Notes under the pieces: generated by a model
What the model was told of the DNA's origin: nothing
The model's database searches: none
What the model saw: the letters and a program-made list of their open reading frames with translations, nothing else
DNA from: Saccopteryx bilineata
Lineage: Eukaryota; Chordata; Mammalia; Chiroptera; Emballonuridae
Length of the DNA stretch: 64,000 bases
Direction of reading: 5' to 3'
Assembly (NCBI RefSeq): GCF_036850765.1
Contig: NC_089493.1
Coordinates: 11,223,632 to 11,287,631, forward strand
Shown here: piece after piece, positions 53,009 to 63,830 of the stretch
Layout of the letters: every line of letters begins with the position of its first letter
How positions within the stretch are numbered: the stretch's first letter is position 1
Made by a program: the position numbers and the translations under genes

Positions 53009-53452
53009 AGAGCCTTAGAAGCCCTGCATATGATGTGATTCGGATCCTCAAGATAAACAGTCCTTTCATCACAGTCCCTGAATGTCTGCAGGCTCTTGAG
53101 CTGGTTTTGGTGGTTATTGACAATCCTAGGGAGTTGCAGGTCAAATATCTGACCACTTACCAGAAGGATGAAGAAAAATTGTCGGCTTACATACTGAGGC
53201 TGGAGCCTTTACTACAGAAACTGGTGGAGAAAGGAGCAGTTGAGAAAGGAAGAGATTGTGGATCAGGCCCACCGAGACCAAATCATTGCTGGAGCGGCCC
53301 ACAGAACACTGCGCAGGCCGATTGCTCTGAAGGAGGATGGGTCAGCCCCTGGCTTATTGGAATTACTGACACTGATAAGGAATGGAGAGGCAGCTGAGGA
53401 GGAGGAGGAGGAGGCCCTTCTTCAGGCAGGATTAGAGGGCCTTTTCACCTGA

Positions 53453-54395
53453 ATCTTAGGAAACCAGAAAAAGACCGTGACAGTGAGCAGACCACGGAGG
53501 TGGAACAATTCATATACTCCAGTGATAGACATTAACCAAGCCCTACGTTGTGATGCCAACCAACTCATTTTTGTACAGTTCTCAGTACAAATTCATGGTC
53601 ATTTCTGAGCCTATTTAATATCTCCTAAATGTGTCATGGACTAGGAACGCTGCAGTTCTGCACTGGTATTTATAAATTCACTCCTGTGAATTTTTTATCA
53701 TACAAAATGTACAAAAGCCTACACTGCGTATGTGTAGTACTCTGAGGAAGGCAAGCGTCTGGTGCCACCTGTGCTGACCTGATCTTGTGTCTGTGGTAAC
53801 AGGTGCAAAGGGTAGCGTGTCAAATGTGAGCACGTATCATAGTTTTTAGTGTGTATTGCCCTTCATTTATCATGTAGATTGTGAGCAGTGCTTAAGATCT
53901 TGTCCATGTGAACCAGAACTTTGATTCTGTGCAATCAACACAAGAGGCAGAGCTAAATGCTGAGGTTGACTTCGCAGCTGTCATCTCTAACCCCGGATTC
54001 CTGATGTGCTTCAGCAAAACATTGAGTTCGTCAGCTAAACATCGAATATCATTTTAATAGGTGTTCTAGAATTTAGGTATGAGCTTATAAAACAAAGGAA
54101 TGCTGATAAAATGGCCCCTTTTATCTGTTTGGTTTCTATCAAGTTTCCAAAAGAGATTTCACTTGAATAATGGGTTCCAAAAGCATGATTCTGAAAAGCA
54201 CTGAATTTACCCAGTGGTAGTCCCTAAGTGAGATTTCTGGAGGGAGCTATTGAAGCACATGGAATGAAATCAGACAGTACACAAATTACTGCACATAGTG
54301 GGTGAGCACATTGACGCATCAGTGCATAATTCTGAAGGACTCCTGCAGGGCCAGGATTTACACTCAGACCATCTCTTTCCAGAGCCCTTGCTCTT
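53453..54395 (+). other. Former MOAP1 3'UTR region
   Basis: Repeat-free unique DNA directly after the MOAP1 stop, ending at a SINE. Likely the relic 3'UTR. Confidence 0.45.
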
Positions 54396-54748
54396 TGTGT
54401 GTGTGTGTGTGTGTGTGTGTATTTTTCCGAAGCTTGAAACGGGGAGAGACTCCCGCATGCGCCCAACCGGGATCCACCCAGCACGCCCACCAGGGGACGT
54501 CGCTCTGTCGCGACCAGAGCCACTCTAGCGCCTGGGGCAGAGGCCAAGGAGCCATCCCCAGCACACGGGCCATCTTTGCTCCAATGGAGCCTTGGCTGAG
54601 GGAGAGGAAGAGAGAGACAGAGAGGAAGGATAGGGGGAGGGGTGGAGAAGCAGATGGGTGCTTCCCCTGTGTGCTCTGGCCGGGAATCGAACCCGGGACC
54701 CCTTGCACGCCAGGCCGACGCTCTACCACTGAGCCAACCGGCCAGGGC
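54396..54748 (-). mobile_element. SINE type A with tail turned into (GT)n
   Basis: Minus strand; where the poly-T should be there is (GT)n (54396-54420). Flanked by GAGCCCTTGCTCTT. Confidence 0.92.
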
Positions 54749-54902
54749 GAGCCCTTGCTCTTAATCTATTCTATGCTGACGTGTTAAATTCTTAGAAACC
54801 TGTAGGAAACACCAATCTTTGCCCCTTACAGATGAAAGGCTTGAGGCTCAGAAAGCTTCAGACCCAAGGGTAAGGGCATACAGTCTGGTTTCTGAGAGCC
54901 TA

Positions 54903-55217
54903 TTTTCCCCCTTAGGTGAGAAGAGGGGAGATAGTGAGGCAGACCAGGATTCACCCGGCAATCCCCACTAGGCCAAAGCTCAAGTACCAAGCTATTTTTG
55001 GAGCCTGAGGCTGATAGGCTTGGACCAACTGAGTTATCCTCTGTGCCTGGGGCCACGCTTGAACCAATCAAGCCACTGGCTGTGGGAGGGGAAGAGGGAG
55101 AGAAGGGGAGAGGAAGAGAAGCAGATGGTCAGTTCTCCTGTGTGCCCTGACTGGGAATCAAACCCAGGACATCGATATGCCAGGCCGATGCCTATATACT
55201 GAGCCGTTGGCCAGGGC
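54903..55217 (-). mobile_element. SINE type A, diverged
   Basis: Minus strand, CTGAGAGC flanks. It lost much of the GC-rich body. Confidence 0.83.
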
Positions 55218-55284
55218 CCTGAGAGCTTTTCTTAGGATATTCTGACTCGCCTCTGGTATACACTATGTCATTGTCAAAAATGGC

Positions 55285-55345
55285 AGTATGTGCCTGTCCT
55301 GTGTGGTGCAGTGGATAAAGTGGGGTGTGCGCTGAGTGAGGGGAG
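55285..55345 (+). mobile_element. SINE type C fragment
   Basis: TGCCTGTCCTGTGTGGTGCAGTGG head only, then AG-rich sequence. Confidence 0.55.
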
Positions 55346-55379
55346 TGGAGGGGTTGAGCAAAAAAGAATAACAACAACA

Positions 55380-55605
55380 GCAACAACTCATGGACACAGA
55401 CACCAGTGTGGTGGTTGCCAGGGGGTGGGGAGAGGTGGGGGGAGGGGAGGGGAGGAATCAGTGGAGATGGACCAAGACTTGACTTGGGGGAGGTGTGAAC
55501 ACACGGTGTGGTGTGCTGTACTGAGATGTATTATAGAATTGCGCGCCTGAAACCTGTATAATTATGTTACCCAGTATCATCCCAATAAATTCAATTTTTT
55601 AAAAA
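55380..55605 (+). mobile_element. L1 3' end
   Basis: GTGGTGGTTGCCAGGGGGTG and CTGAAACCTGTATAATTATG ... CCCAATAAATTCAA; same end as 29.9 and 62.5 kb. Confidence 0.75.
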
Positions 55606-55668
55606 GTGGCAGTTATGTTTGTGAAGTGAAGTAAATAATAAATATCTGTTCTTTAAAAGCTATGTTTC

Positions 55669-55838
55669 ACCTGGCCTGTGGTGGCACAGTGGATAGAGCA
55701 TGACCTGGAACGCTGAGGCTGCTGGGTCGAAACCCTGGGCTTGCTCCAGTCAATACACATATGACAAGCAACCAATGAACAGCTACTTCATGTTCCCACT
55801 GCCCCTGTAAAATCAGTAAATAAAATCTTTTTTAAAAA
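55669..55838 (+). mobile_element. SINE type C
   Basis: ACCTGGCCTGTGGTGGCACA head; AGCTATGTTT/AGCTATCTTT flanks. Confidence 0.88.
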
Positions 55839-55850
55839 TAGCTATCTTTT

Positions 55851-56055
55851 GCCTGACCTGTGGTGGCGCAGTGGATAAAGCGTCGACCTGGAAATACTGA
55901 GGTCGTCGGTTCGAAACCCTGGGCTTGCCTGGTCAAGGCACATATGGGAGTTGATGCTTCCAGCTCCTCCCCCCTTCTCTCTCTCCTCTCTCTCCCTCTC
56001 TGCCTCTCTCTCTCTCTCCGCTCTAAAAAAAAAAAATAATAATAATAATAATAAT
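55851..56055 (+). mobile_element. SINE type C
   Basis: GCCTGACCTGTGGTGGCGCA head, (AAT)n tail at 56035-56054, flanks GCTATCTTTT. It landed 12 bp after the previous SINE. Confidence 0.9.
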
Positions 56056-56142
56056 TGCTATCTTTTAACATGAACGACAAAACTCCAAACTACTATAACT
56101 AGTTGTGTTGGGATGATGAAATTATGAGGATGATTTAGGTTC

Positions 56143-56452
56143 TTTTTTGTGTGTGTGTGACAGAGAGAGGGACAGATAGGGACAGACAGACAGGAAGGGA
56201 GAGAGATGAGAAGCATCAATTCTTCGTTGTAGCACCTTAGTTGTTCACTGATTGCTTTCTCCTATGTGCCTTGACCGGGGACTACAGCAGAAAGAGTGCA
56301 CCTTGCTCGAGCCAGCGACCTTGGGTCCAAGCTGGTGAGCCTTGCTCAAACCAGATGAGCCCATGCTCAAGCCGACGACTTCAGGGTTTTGAACCTGGGT
56401 CCTCTGAGTTCCAGTCTGACACTCTATCCACTGCACTGCTGCCTGGTTAGGC
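56143..56452 (-). mobile_element. SINE type B
   Basis: Minus strand, GCCTAACCAGGCAGCAGTGC head at right. Confidence 0.9.
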
Positions 56453-56549
56453 AGATTTTTTTTTCTTTTGTTTCCTAAATGTGTTTTTTAAACAAAAATA
56501 AATACACAAAGGAAGTGCTCAAAAGCAAAAGGAAGAGGGCATTTTATTT

Positions 56550-56744
56550 TATTTTTTTTATTCAGTAAGCAGAGGGGAGGCAGAGAGACAGACTCTGGAA
56601 TGTGCCCCAACCAGGATCCACCCCAGCAAGCCCACTAGTGGGGGATGCTCTGGCCACCTGGGATGTTGCTCCATTGCTCAGCAACGGAGCTCTTAGCCCC
56701 TGAGGCGGAGGCCATGGGGCCCTCTTCAGTGCCTGGGGGAAGCT
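56550..56744 (-). mobile_element. SINE type A, 5'-truncated
   Basis: Only the GC-rich body and tail remain; the tRNA-like head is missing. GGCATTTTA flanks on both sides show it was truncated at insertion. Confidence 0.83.
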
Positions 56745-56819
56745 GGCATTTTAAAAGCCCACAGGAACCAGCCTGAAAGAGCTCCCACTGGCGAAAGCTA
56801 CAGTTGGAACAACACAACT

Positions 56820-57500
56820 GGAGTATAATTCAAAATCGGATTACAACCCAAAGTATAAAATAAATGTATACAAGTTCATGCTGATACAAATGAATGAAGA
56901 AATAAATGTGAGAGAAGGGTCAAATTTTCCTTACAGAAGGATTTCAAATTGTTTATGGAGTTTATTCCCTTCCTGAGTTAGTGTGGGCTGAAATAGGAAT
57001 AGAGTATAGAAAGGAAAAACAATAACTTTTCAGTGGAGAAACCTGGCAAGGGCCGGTGTGGCTGGGTGACCAAGGCTAATATTTGGTCATCCGTCACGTG
57101 GACTGTGTGTCTCCCTGACACGATGTGATGACACGGGCACTTCAGCTCTGGTATTCTTCCTCAAAACCCATGACCCAGTCTAATCATGAGAAAAACTCCC
57201 GACAAACCCAAATGAGGATCATTCTACTAAATACCTGACCAACACTCCTTAAACCGGCCAAGATCACGAAGAAACAAGAAAAGACTGAGAAACTATTACA
57301 GACCAGACGAGAGTAAGGAGAGAAGGTGATTATATGTAATGTGGTATTCTGGAAGAAATTGTGGGACAAGTAAAGGACATCAGTGGAGCAGTGGGATCTG
57401 AAGATAGTCTTGAGTTGATAGTAATATAGCAACTCAAGTATACGACAACTCTACTATCTTTGTAAATTTTCTGTAAGTGTAAAACTATTATTAAATAACA
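56820..57500 (+). mobile_element. Old L1 3'UTR
   Basis: ACAAACCCAAATGAGGATCATTCTAC, AGACTGAGAAACTATTACAG and GGACATCAGTGGAGCAGTGG match an old L1 3' end in order. Confidence 0.65.
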
Positions 57501-58250
57501 TATTTATTGGAATACATACATGGATACTCAACCAGCAACAAAGGACCTGGGATGCCAGTCAGTGAAATCAATGGAAGTAACTGAAGGACCACCCCTTTCC
57601 TAAAAATGATTATTCATCTAAACACCACTAGGTGGCGACAAGCACTCAGGTTAGGCCTCAGCCAGGTCAAAGCAGGGGAATAAGATTATTTCTTACATAA
57701 GTGGCATCATGCCTGCCACCCCGCCCCCTCAAAGACTGGAAATTTTCTCAGGCTTTTATGAGGGAAAAAACTTAAGTACCCTTTCACTGTAGGACAGTGA
57801 CTTCCTCTCTAGGTCTGTGGCACTTCTAGAATCTTCTAATTAGTTTGTCAGCGAGGCCTGGACTTAGCAAACAGACCAATCTGTCTATACAAGGGAAAAC
57901 ATTCTTAGCGGTTCTGCTTCACTCCCAGCCAGGGCATTTCATAGCACTGGAAACTAGATGGTTTTCGAGATCAAGTCCTGAGAGTCTGTTACCTCAGAGA
58001 GGGTGATGCTGAGGTCGAAGTACTCCAGCGGTCATGGGTTTCTCTCACACTCTCCTGCCTCTGCTGTCGGCAAGCCTCACTGCTTCCAGAGGTGTTCGTT
58101 TTCTTATGTACACATGGATTACCATCTAAACTGGACTAATTTATTAAATTAATAGTTTAATTTAGCCTAGAGTAGGGTTGCTTAGTCACCACGCTGGGAG
58201 GTACGTAGGGAGTCAGAAGGCTGTGGTCTAAAAGAATAGAATATTGCAGA
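57501..58250. other. Intergenic, nothing recognised
   Basis: Mixed unique DNA, no convincing exon. Confidence 0.45.
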
Positions 58251-58254
58251 GGAG

Positions 58255-58440
58255 TCAAGAGAGGCTCAGAGAAGGTGAGTGAGTGGCTGGCTTAAAGGAC
58301 ACACAGCTATTTAGTGGCAGAGCCAAACTTGAGCCCAAATCTGAGCCTGCCTCTGGCTTGCTCGGTGACCGGGAAGTAGAGGCACTTACCCCTCTTGGAC
58401 TTCAGTTTACTTACCTACAAAATGTGCGGTTCCTTTTAGC
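58255..58440 (-). mobile_element. MIR SINE (reversed)
   Basis: GGACACACAGCTATTTAGTGGCAGAGCC followed by GAGCCCAAATCTGAGCCTG is the reverse of MIR. Confidence 0.7.
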
Positions 58441-58473
58441 TTTAAAAGTGTGTGACTCAAAAGACCTGTCTTT

Positions 58474-58592
58474 GCCTGACCTGTGATGGCACAGTGGATA
58501 AAGCGTCAAGGCACACACAAGAGTTGATGCTTCCTGCTCCTCCCCTTCTCTTTTTCTCTCTCTTCTCTCTAAAATCAATAAAATCTTTTTAA
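58474..58592 (+). mobile_element. SINE type C, internally deleted
   Basis: TGCCTGACCTGTGATGGCAC head joined to CAAGGCACACACAAGAGTTG; the B-box segment is missing. Confidence 0.8.
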
Positions 58593-58606
58593 GAAATTTG
58601 TCTATA

Positions 58607-58859
58607 GCCTTGGACTGTTGGCTCAGTGGTAGAGCATCGGCCTGGCTTGCAGGAGTCCCGGGTTCGATTCCCGGCCAGGGCACACAGGAGAAGCGACCAT
58701 CTGCTTCTCCACCCCTCCCCCCCCCCTTCCTCTCTGTATCTCTCTTCCCCTCCCGCAGCCTAGCATTGCCCCTTAGTGGGCACGCTGGGTGGATCCCGGT
58801 TGGGCGCATGCGGGAGTCTGTCTGACTGCCTCCTCATTTCCAGCTTCGGAAAAAAAAAA
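58607..58859 (+). mobile_element. SINE type A, internally deleted
   Basis: Head and pyrimidine block are normal, but the middle body is deleted (CCCGCAGCC joins TAGCATTGCCCCTTAGTGGG). TTTGTCTATA flanks. Confidence 0.88.
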
Positions 58860-59122
58860 TTTTTTTTTTGTCTATATTTGAATACCTTAAGTTTAAAAAC
58901 TAAGTTCTTAACATGCCTAATATTTGTCACTTAAGATGTATTCCAATATATGATAATAAGGATATCTTTTGGTATCTATTTATCTAACTCCCTAACTAGA
59001 TTCTGTTCTCCTTGATATCAAGGTGTATTATATCTCCATATAAGCCCAACATGATGTTCTATATCTGAAAGAAAATAAGGCCTTGCAGATGCCTGTCACC
59101 CCGGAGTCACCTGCGCCCAGCC

Positions 59123-59590
59123 ATGGTAAGAGGTGCCGTGTATTTTGCCATTTCTGGTTGACAGCGAGCCCTTGGGCCACATCACCTTTAAGCTGTTTGC
59201 AGACAAGGTTCCAAAGACAGCGGAAAACTGCGCTCCGAGCACTGGGAGAAAGGACTTGGTTATAGAGTTTCTTGCTTCCACAGAATTATTTGGGGATTTA
59301 TGTGCCAGGGCAGTGACTTTCACACGCCCAATGACACAGGCGGCAAGGCCACCGATGGGAAGAAATTTGATGAGAATTCTATCCTGAAGCATATGGATCC
59401 TGGCATCTTGTCCATGGCAAACACATGCTGGGCCCCACACAAACGGCTCCCGGGTTTTCCCCGGCACTGCCAAGACGGAGCGGTTGAACGGCAAGCCTGT
59501 GGTGAAAGACGGCATGGGTTTTGTGACAGCCATGGGCACTCCAAGTGCAAGAATGGCAAGACCACCATTGCTGAGTGTGGGCAGCTCTAG
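59123..59590 (+). pseudogene. PPIA (cyclophilin A) processed pseudogene
   Basis: An ATG at 59123 is followed by segments recognisable as cyclophilin A: GEPLG-like start, [32 protein letters not shown], and NGKTT...IADCGQL ending in TAG at 59588-59590. These lie in three frames with deletions (for example around 59135-59165, 59235 and 59500). The copy lacks introns, carries 3'UTR-like sequence to about 59800, and ends with AATAAA (59778-59783, and again near 59800). It is non-functional. Confidence 0.9.
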
Positions 59591-59862
59591 TAATTTCACT
59601 CGTGTGTTATCTCAACCACCAGACCATTCCTTCTGCAGTTCCGGAGAGTACCTCTTCACCCACATCTGCTTGCAATGTTCCATCATCTCCGCGCTCTCAC
59701 CACTGTTCTCTGGGTTCCATGTTTTCCCAACCCCTTCCATGTCTAGCTGGATTGCAGAGCTAAGTTTATGATTATGAAATAAAAACTATACAACCACAAT
59801 AAAATAAAGGTAACAAATATTTCTTAACTAATTAGTAGTGCTCTGATATGCCTTATTATATA

Positions 59863-60091
59863 CCGTATTTCCTCATGTCTAAGACGCACCTTAATTCGGG
59901 GGCCGAAATTTGAAAAAAAAAAAGTATTACATAAATTTATTGAACTCAAGTTTTATTCATCATAGAATTCATACAACTCCTCATCCAAGCGAAAAAACAG
60001 GAAATGCAAGTTTAAAGTATCTATAACACACCCAGTTTTTAGACCCCAAATTTTTTGAAAAAGGGTGCATCTTACACGTGGGGAAATACGG
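59863..60091. mobile_element. Mariner-type MITE
   Basis: CCGTATTTCCTCATGTCTAA and CACGTGGGGAAATACGG are inverted ends, bounded by TA (59861-59862, 60092-60093). Confidence 0.78.
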
Positions 60092-60111
60092 TATATAATA
60101 ATCATGGCTAT

Positions 60112-60330
60112 CATCTGTTAAGCTTTTTCTTTTCACCAGGCACGTTGCTAAATGCTTTACATATATTACCTCATAATTTAACTACAGCCCTTGTGGGCAT
60201 ATCACTATTCCTAATTTCGAGTAAGGAAACAGAACTTTGGACAGGTAAAGTGGTTTGTCCAGAGTCACACGGCTAGAAGCGATGAAGAGCTGTCTTGGTC
60301 CCAGAGCCAGTACTTAGCCACTGTGCCAGA
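60112..60330 (-). mobile_element. MIR SINE (reversed)
   Basis: GGAAACAGAACTTTGGACAGG and GTCCAGAGTCACACGGCTAG are MIR motifs in reverse. Confidence 0.7.
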
Positions 60331-60574
60331 TGGCCTCCAAGGGCATCTTGGCTCTGAACCAGACCACTTCAGGAGTGGGTCTGAGTGCATGAATACACTC
60401 ACTGGTGAGCCGCTTTCTGACCATATAACCTGAAATCCTATCTATGGCCGCTCCCTGTGGTCTCCCTCCAGAAATAAAGAATGCAGCCCAGATGATGCTG
60501 CCATAGAGACCACACTGTTAGCCCCCACCCAGCAACCACCGCCCTCTCCCTCCCTTGTATCTAAAGTCAAATTG

Positions 60575-60912
60575 GCCTAACCAGGCGGTGGCGCAGTGGA
60601 TAGAGCGTCGGACTGGGATGCAGAAGACCCAGGTTCGAGACCCCGAGGTCGCCAGCTTGAGCACGGGCTCATCTAGTTTGAGCAAGAGCCCACCAGCTTG
60701 AACCCAAGGTCGCTGGTTCCAACAAGGGGCTGCTCGGTCTGCTGAAGGCCCACGGTCAAGGCACATATGAGAAAGCAATCAATGAACAACTAAGGTGTTG
60801 CAACGCGCAATGAAAAACTAGTGATTGATACTTCTCATCTCTCTCTATCCCTGTCTATCCCTCTCTCTGACTCACTCTCTGTCTCTGTAAAAAAATAATA
60901 ATAATAATAATA
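60575..60912 (+). mobile_element. SINE type B
   Basis: GCCTAACCAGGCGGTGGCGC head, (AAT)n tail, AGTCAAATTGG/AGCCAAATTGG flanks. Confidence 0.93.
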
Positions 60913-61109
60913 AAGCCAAATTGGTTCACCCACTGCACAGCGCCGTGGATTTCAGGGGATACCCAGCCTTTCCTCAACCCCTACTGGAAGTAGGGTGGTA
61001 AATCTTGATTAGTTTAAGATGATTCTGTATCCTTTGCCAGATTGTTTGCTTGAGGCATGGGCAAATACTGCCATTCTACCCAGTGAAATATGAGCAGCGA
61101 TGTTTTTTT

Positions 61110-61340
61110 CATCTTTATTTTTGTGAGTGGCTTGGCTGCCAGAATGCCTCGATTCCTATTCCAGCCTCACCATCGTCTAACTCTGGGTCTTCCCACAAGT
61201 TTATTCACCCCCCTGGGCTTCAGTTCCTTCAACTGAAAACAGGGATAACAATGGCACTTCCTGGTAGGGTCACTGTGAAGGCCGAATGAATGAATAGTGT
61301 AAACTGCACTGCGGAGAACTGAGCCTGACACCTACTAAGT
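61110..61340 (+). mobile_element. MIR SINE
   Basis: CTAACTCTGGGTCTTCCCAC and GGTAGGGTCACTGTGAAGG follow MIR order. Confidence 0.7.
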
Positions 61341-61470
61341 GCTCCACGAACAGCTGTTGTGTTTGTTCTCCATTGCTGCATAGCAAAGTATCCCAAACGG
61401 AATGGCTGAAAACAGAGTCGTTATCCCGCAGTTTCTGAGGATCGAGGATCTGGGAGCAACTTAACTGGCT

Positions 61471-61650
61471 GCCTGACCTGTGGAGGCGCAGTGGATAAAG
61501 CATCAACCTGGAACACTGAGGTCGCTGGTTCGAAATCTCGGGCTTGCCTGGTCAAGGCATATATGGGAGTTGATGCTTCCTGCTCCTCCCCCTGTTCTAT
61601 CTCTTTTCTCCCCTCCCCAATTCTCTAATAAAATGAATAAATAAATAAAA
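61471..61650 (+). mobile_element. SINE type C
   Basis: GCCTGACCTGTGGAGGCGCA head, (AAAT)n tail. Confidence 0.88.
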
Positions 61651-61737
61651 ATCTCTGACAGACTGCAACAGAGTTATTGGCCAATCTGAGTTATTGGCTA
61701 AACAGAGTTATTGGTGGTAATCTAGGGCAGTGGTCCC

Positions 61738-62002
61738 CAACCCCCGGGCCTTGGACCGGTACCGGTCCACAGAGAAAGAATAAATAACTTACATTATTTG
61801 TATTTTATTTATATTTAAGTCTGAACGATGTTATATTTTTTTAAAATGACCAGATTCCCTCTGTTACATCCGTCTAAGACTCACTCTTGACACTTGTCTC
61901 AGTCAGGTGATACATTTATCCGTCCCACCCTAAAGGCCGGTTCGTGAAAATATTTTCTGACATTAAACCGGTCCATGGCCCAAAAAAGGTTGGGGACCAC
62001 TG
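61738..62002. mobile_element. hAT-type MITE, 265 bp
   Basis: CAGTGGTCCCCAACCC ... GGTTGGGGACCACTG; 8-bp flanks ATCTAGGG/TTCTAGGG (one mismatch). Differs from 48123-48417 mainly by a gap after GGACCGGTACCGG. Confidence 0.9.
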
Positions 62003-62409
62003 TTCTAGGGGATCTTCTCTAAGCTCCCTCACGGGGCCTCTCTGCAGGCTGCCTCAGGACAGGGAGCTGATTTCCAGGGAAGCAAGCAATCCGAGAGAAA
62101 GCGAGAGAACACCCAAGACACAGACCTTACAGAAGCTTATCTCAAAGTGATGTCCCATTACTTCTGCCATACTCCCTCATTAGAAGGAAGCCAACAAATC
62201 CAGCCCTAGGGAAGGAGATTACACCAGAGTGTGAATTCTTGGCGGTGAGACTCTTTGGGGCCACTGAGAGGCTGTTAATGCCAGCAATTATCTTTGGGGG
62301 GGGGGTTGGGGGGGGTTTCTTTTTTCTTTTTTTTTTTTTACATATACAGAGAGCAAGTCTATACTTTTGTTAATTCTACTTGATACTTAAGTAATAAAAT
62401 TCCTCTAAC

Positions 62410-62600
62410 TCATGGACACCAAAAACAGGGTGGTGATTGCGGGGGTGTGTGTGTGGAGGAGGTGATAGGTGAGGACTGACTTGGGGCAGTGAGCACACCA
62501 TGCAGTGTACAGAGATGTGTCGTAGAATTGGGCACCCAAAAGCTGTATAATTATGTTATCCAATGTCACCCCAATAAAATCAATTTAAAAAATAAATTAA
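62410..62600 (+). mobile_element. L1 3' end
   Basis: GGTGGTGATTGCGGGGGTG and AGCTGTATAATTATGTTATC ... CCCCAATAAAATCAA; same L1 end as at 55.5 kb. Confidence 0.75.
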
Positions 62601-62999
62601 ATTTCTTTATTAGATCCAGGTTAAAAGAAAAACATTCTCCATTACATTCTTGGTCACTCATGTATCAGAGTAATAAACACAGGGCTGTTTCGTCCTTTCC
62701 ACAGGCTGCCGGGGAGGCCCCTGTAGGTTTTACAAGCAGCGTATGTTCAGCTTCTTAGAGTACAGGCATAACTACCTCCCCAGTCTCCTTCTACTCTGGG
62801 CAGAAACTGTCCAGATGCTTCCCAGGTTCCAGTCCCCTTCTGTTCTTACCTCCCTCCCCATCTGAGTGCCCTTTAAGGAGAAGCCATAACCCAAAGGCCT
62901 CTGACACACCCATCCTCCTGGGGGTGGGGAAGCTCAGAAACTATACCTTCAATATGCAAGAGAAGCTTTTTAAATGTGCCTTTTTAAAATCTAATGTAT

Positions 63000-63560
63000 G
63001 AATGTATGCCATTTATAGAAATGTATTCTAAGAAACTAAGGATGTTTCCAAAGAATGGGCTAGAAGAGTTTTTCTTGCAATACTTTTTATCATTGTGAAA
63101 AACAAACAAACAGGAACTTGATAAACACCCAATAATTAGTGATGGGGTGAGTAAATTAGGCCATGCCCAAGGGGCTGTAAACTTTGTAGCCATGAAAACA
63201 AAACTGCATTGGATGAACAATATGCAATCGCCACTTTTGTAGGTCAAAACTTGGTGCAGTCTAATAATTTCAGATGGTTCAACCTAGTAGAAGGCTATCT
63301 TTTGACATATCAATAGGTTTACAACCTACTAATGAGTGGGGGGAAAAAAAGCAGAGTATAACAGTATCTATGGATCAATCTCATTTTTTGTGTTGACAAA
63401 TGCCCATAAATATATTTGTAAAAAAATGTCTGGAAAAGCATACACCAAATGTTAGCAATAGTCATCTTTGGGTGGCAGAATTCTCAACAATTTTATCCTT
63501 TTTAAAAAAATGAAGTTTCTGCTCTTCTCCAATGAATACTTCCTATTGGTATAATGTTTA
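63000..63560 (+). mobile_element. Old L1 3' end
   Basis: GGAACTTGATAAACACCCAA, TTTGTAGCCATGAAAACAAA and CAGAGTATAACAGTATCTAT are old L1 3' motifs. Confidence 0.6.
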
Positions 63561-63701
63561 CAGATTGTTAAACAAAATAAACCATAAGAGATAAATTCCA
63601 AGGGGCAAACCCTAGTCTCATATATATATTTTTATTAGTAATGTATAATTCATTAAGCAAAGCAGGGGCCAAGCCGCTTCTCCACAGAGAGTAACGTCCC
63701 C

Positions 63702-63830
63702 GTCCCAGCCGGCAGAGAGGACTGTCCTGGACGAGGAGAATGTCCCAGCCGGCAGAGAGAACTGTCCTGGACGAGGAGAATGTCCCAGCCGGCAGAGAGG
63801 ACTGTCCTGGACGAGGAGAATGTCCCAGCC
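63702..63830. repeat. 40-bp minisatellite, three full copies and a partial fourth
   Basis: Unit starts TCCCAGCCGGCAGAGAGGAC at 63702/63703 and recurs at 63742 and 63782; a partial copy begins at 63822. Copies are almost identical. Confidence 0.95.

Larger units (their letters stand above)
51846..53452 (+). pseudogene. MOAP1: MOAP1, disrupted (solo LTR insertion plus frameshifts)
   Basis: The start [17 protein letters not shown], the PNMA-like Gag-derived body and the end [16 protein letters not shown] identify MOAP1, a single-exon host gene domesticated from a Ty3-type Gag that binds BAX and Bcl-2 relatives. It sits in the expected place beside LYSET. The reading frame is broken repeatedly: one base lost near 51905, one gained near 52003, further shifts near 52240 and 52340, a 482-bp solo LTR at 52403-52884, a 50-bp tandem duplication at 52909-53008, and a shift near 53245. 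The longest surviving piece is the C-terminal half after 52959. The human protein is 351 residues as I recall. Given intact neighbours and a clean target duplication, true gene loss is more likely than assembly error. Confidence 0.9.
61345..62275. mobile_element. Ancient repeat split by a SINE and a hAT
   Basis: CATTGCTGCATAGCAAAGTA...CTGAGGATCGAGGATCTGGG at left and TGGTGTCCCATTACTTCTGCC-like sequence at right belong to one old repeat, interrupted at 61471-61650 and 61738-62002. Confidence 0.5.
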
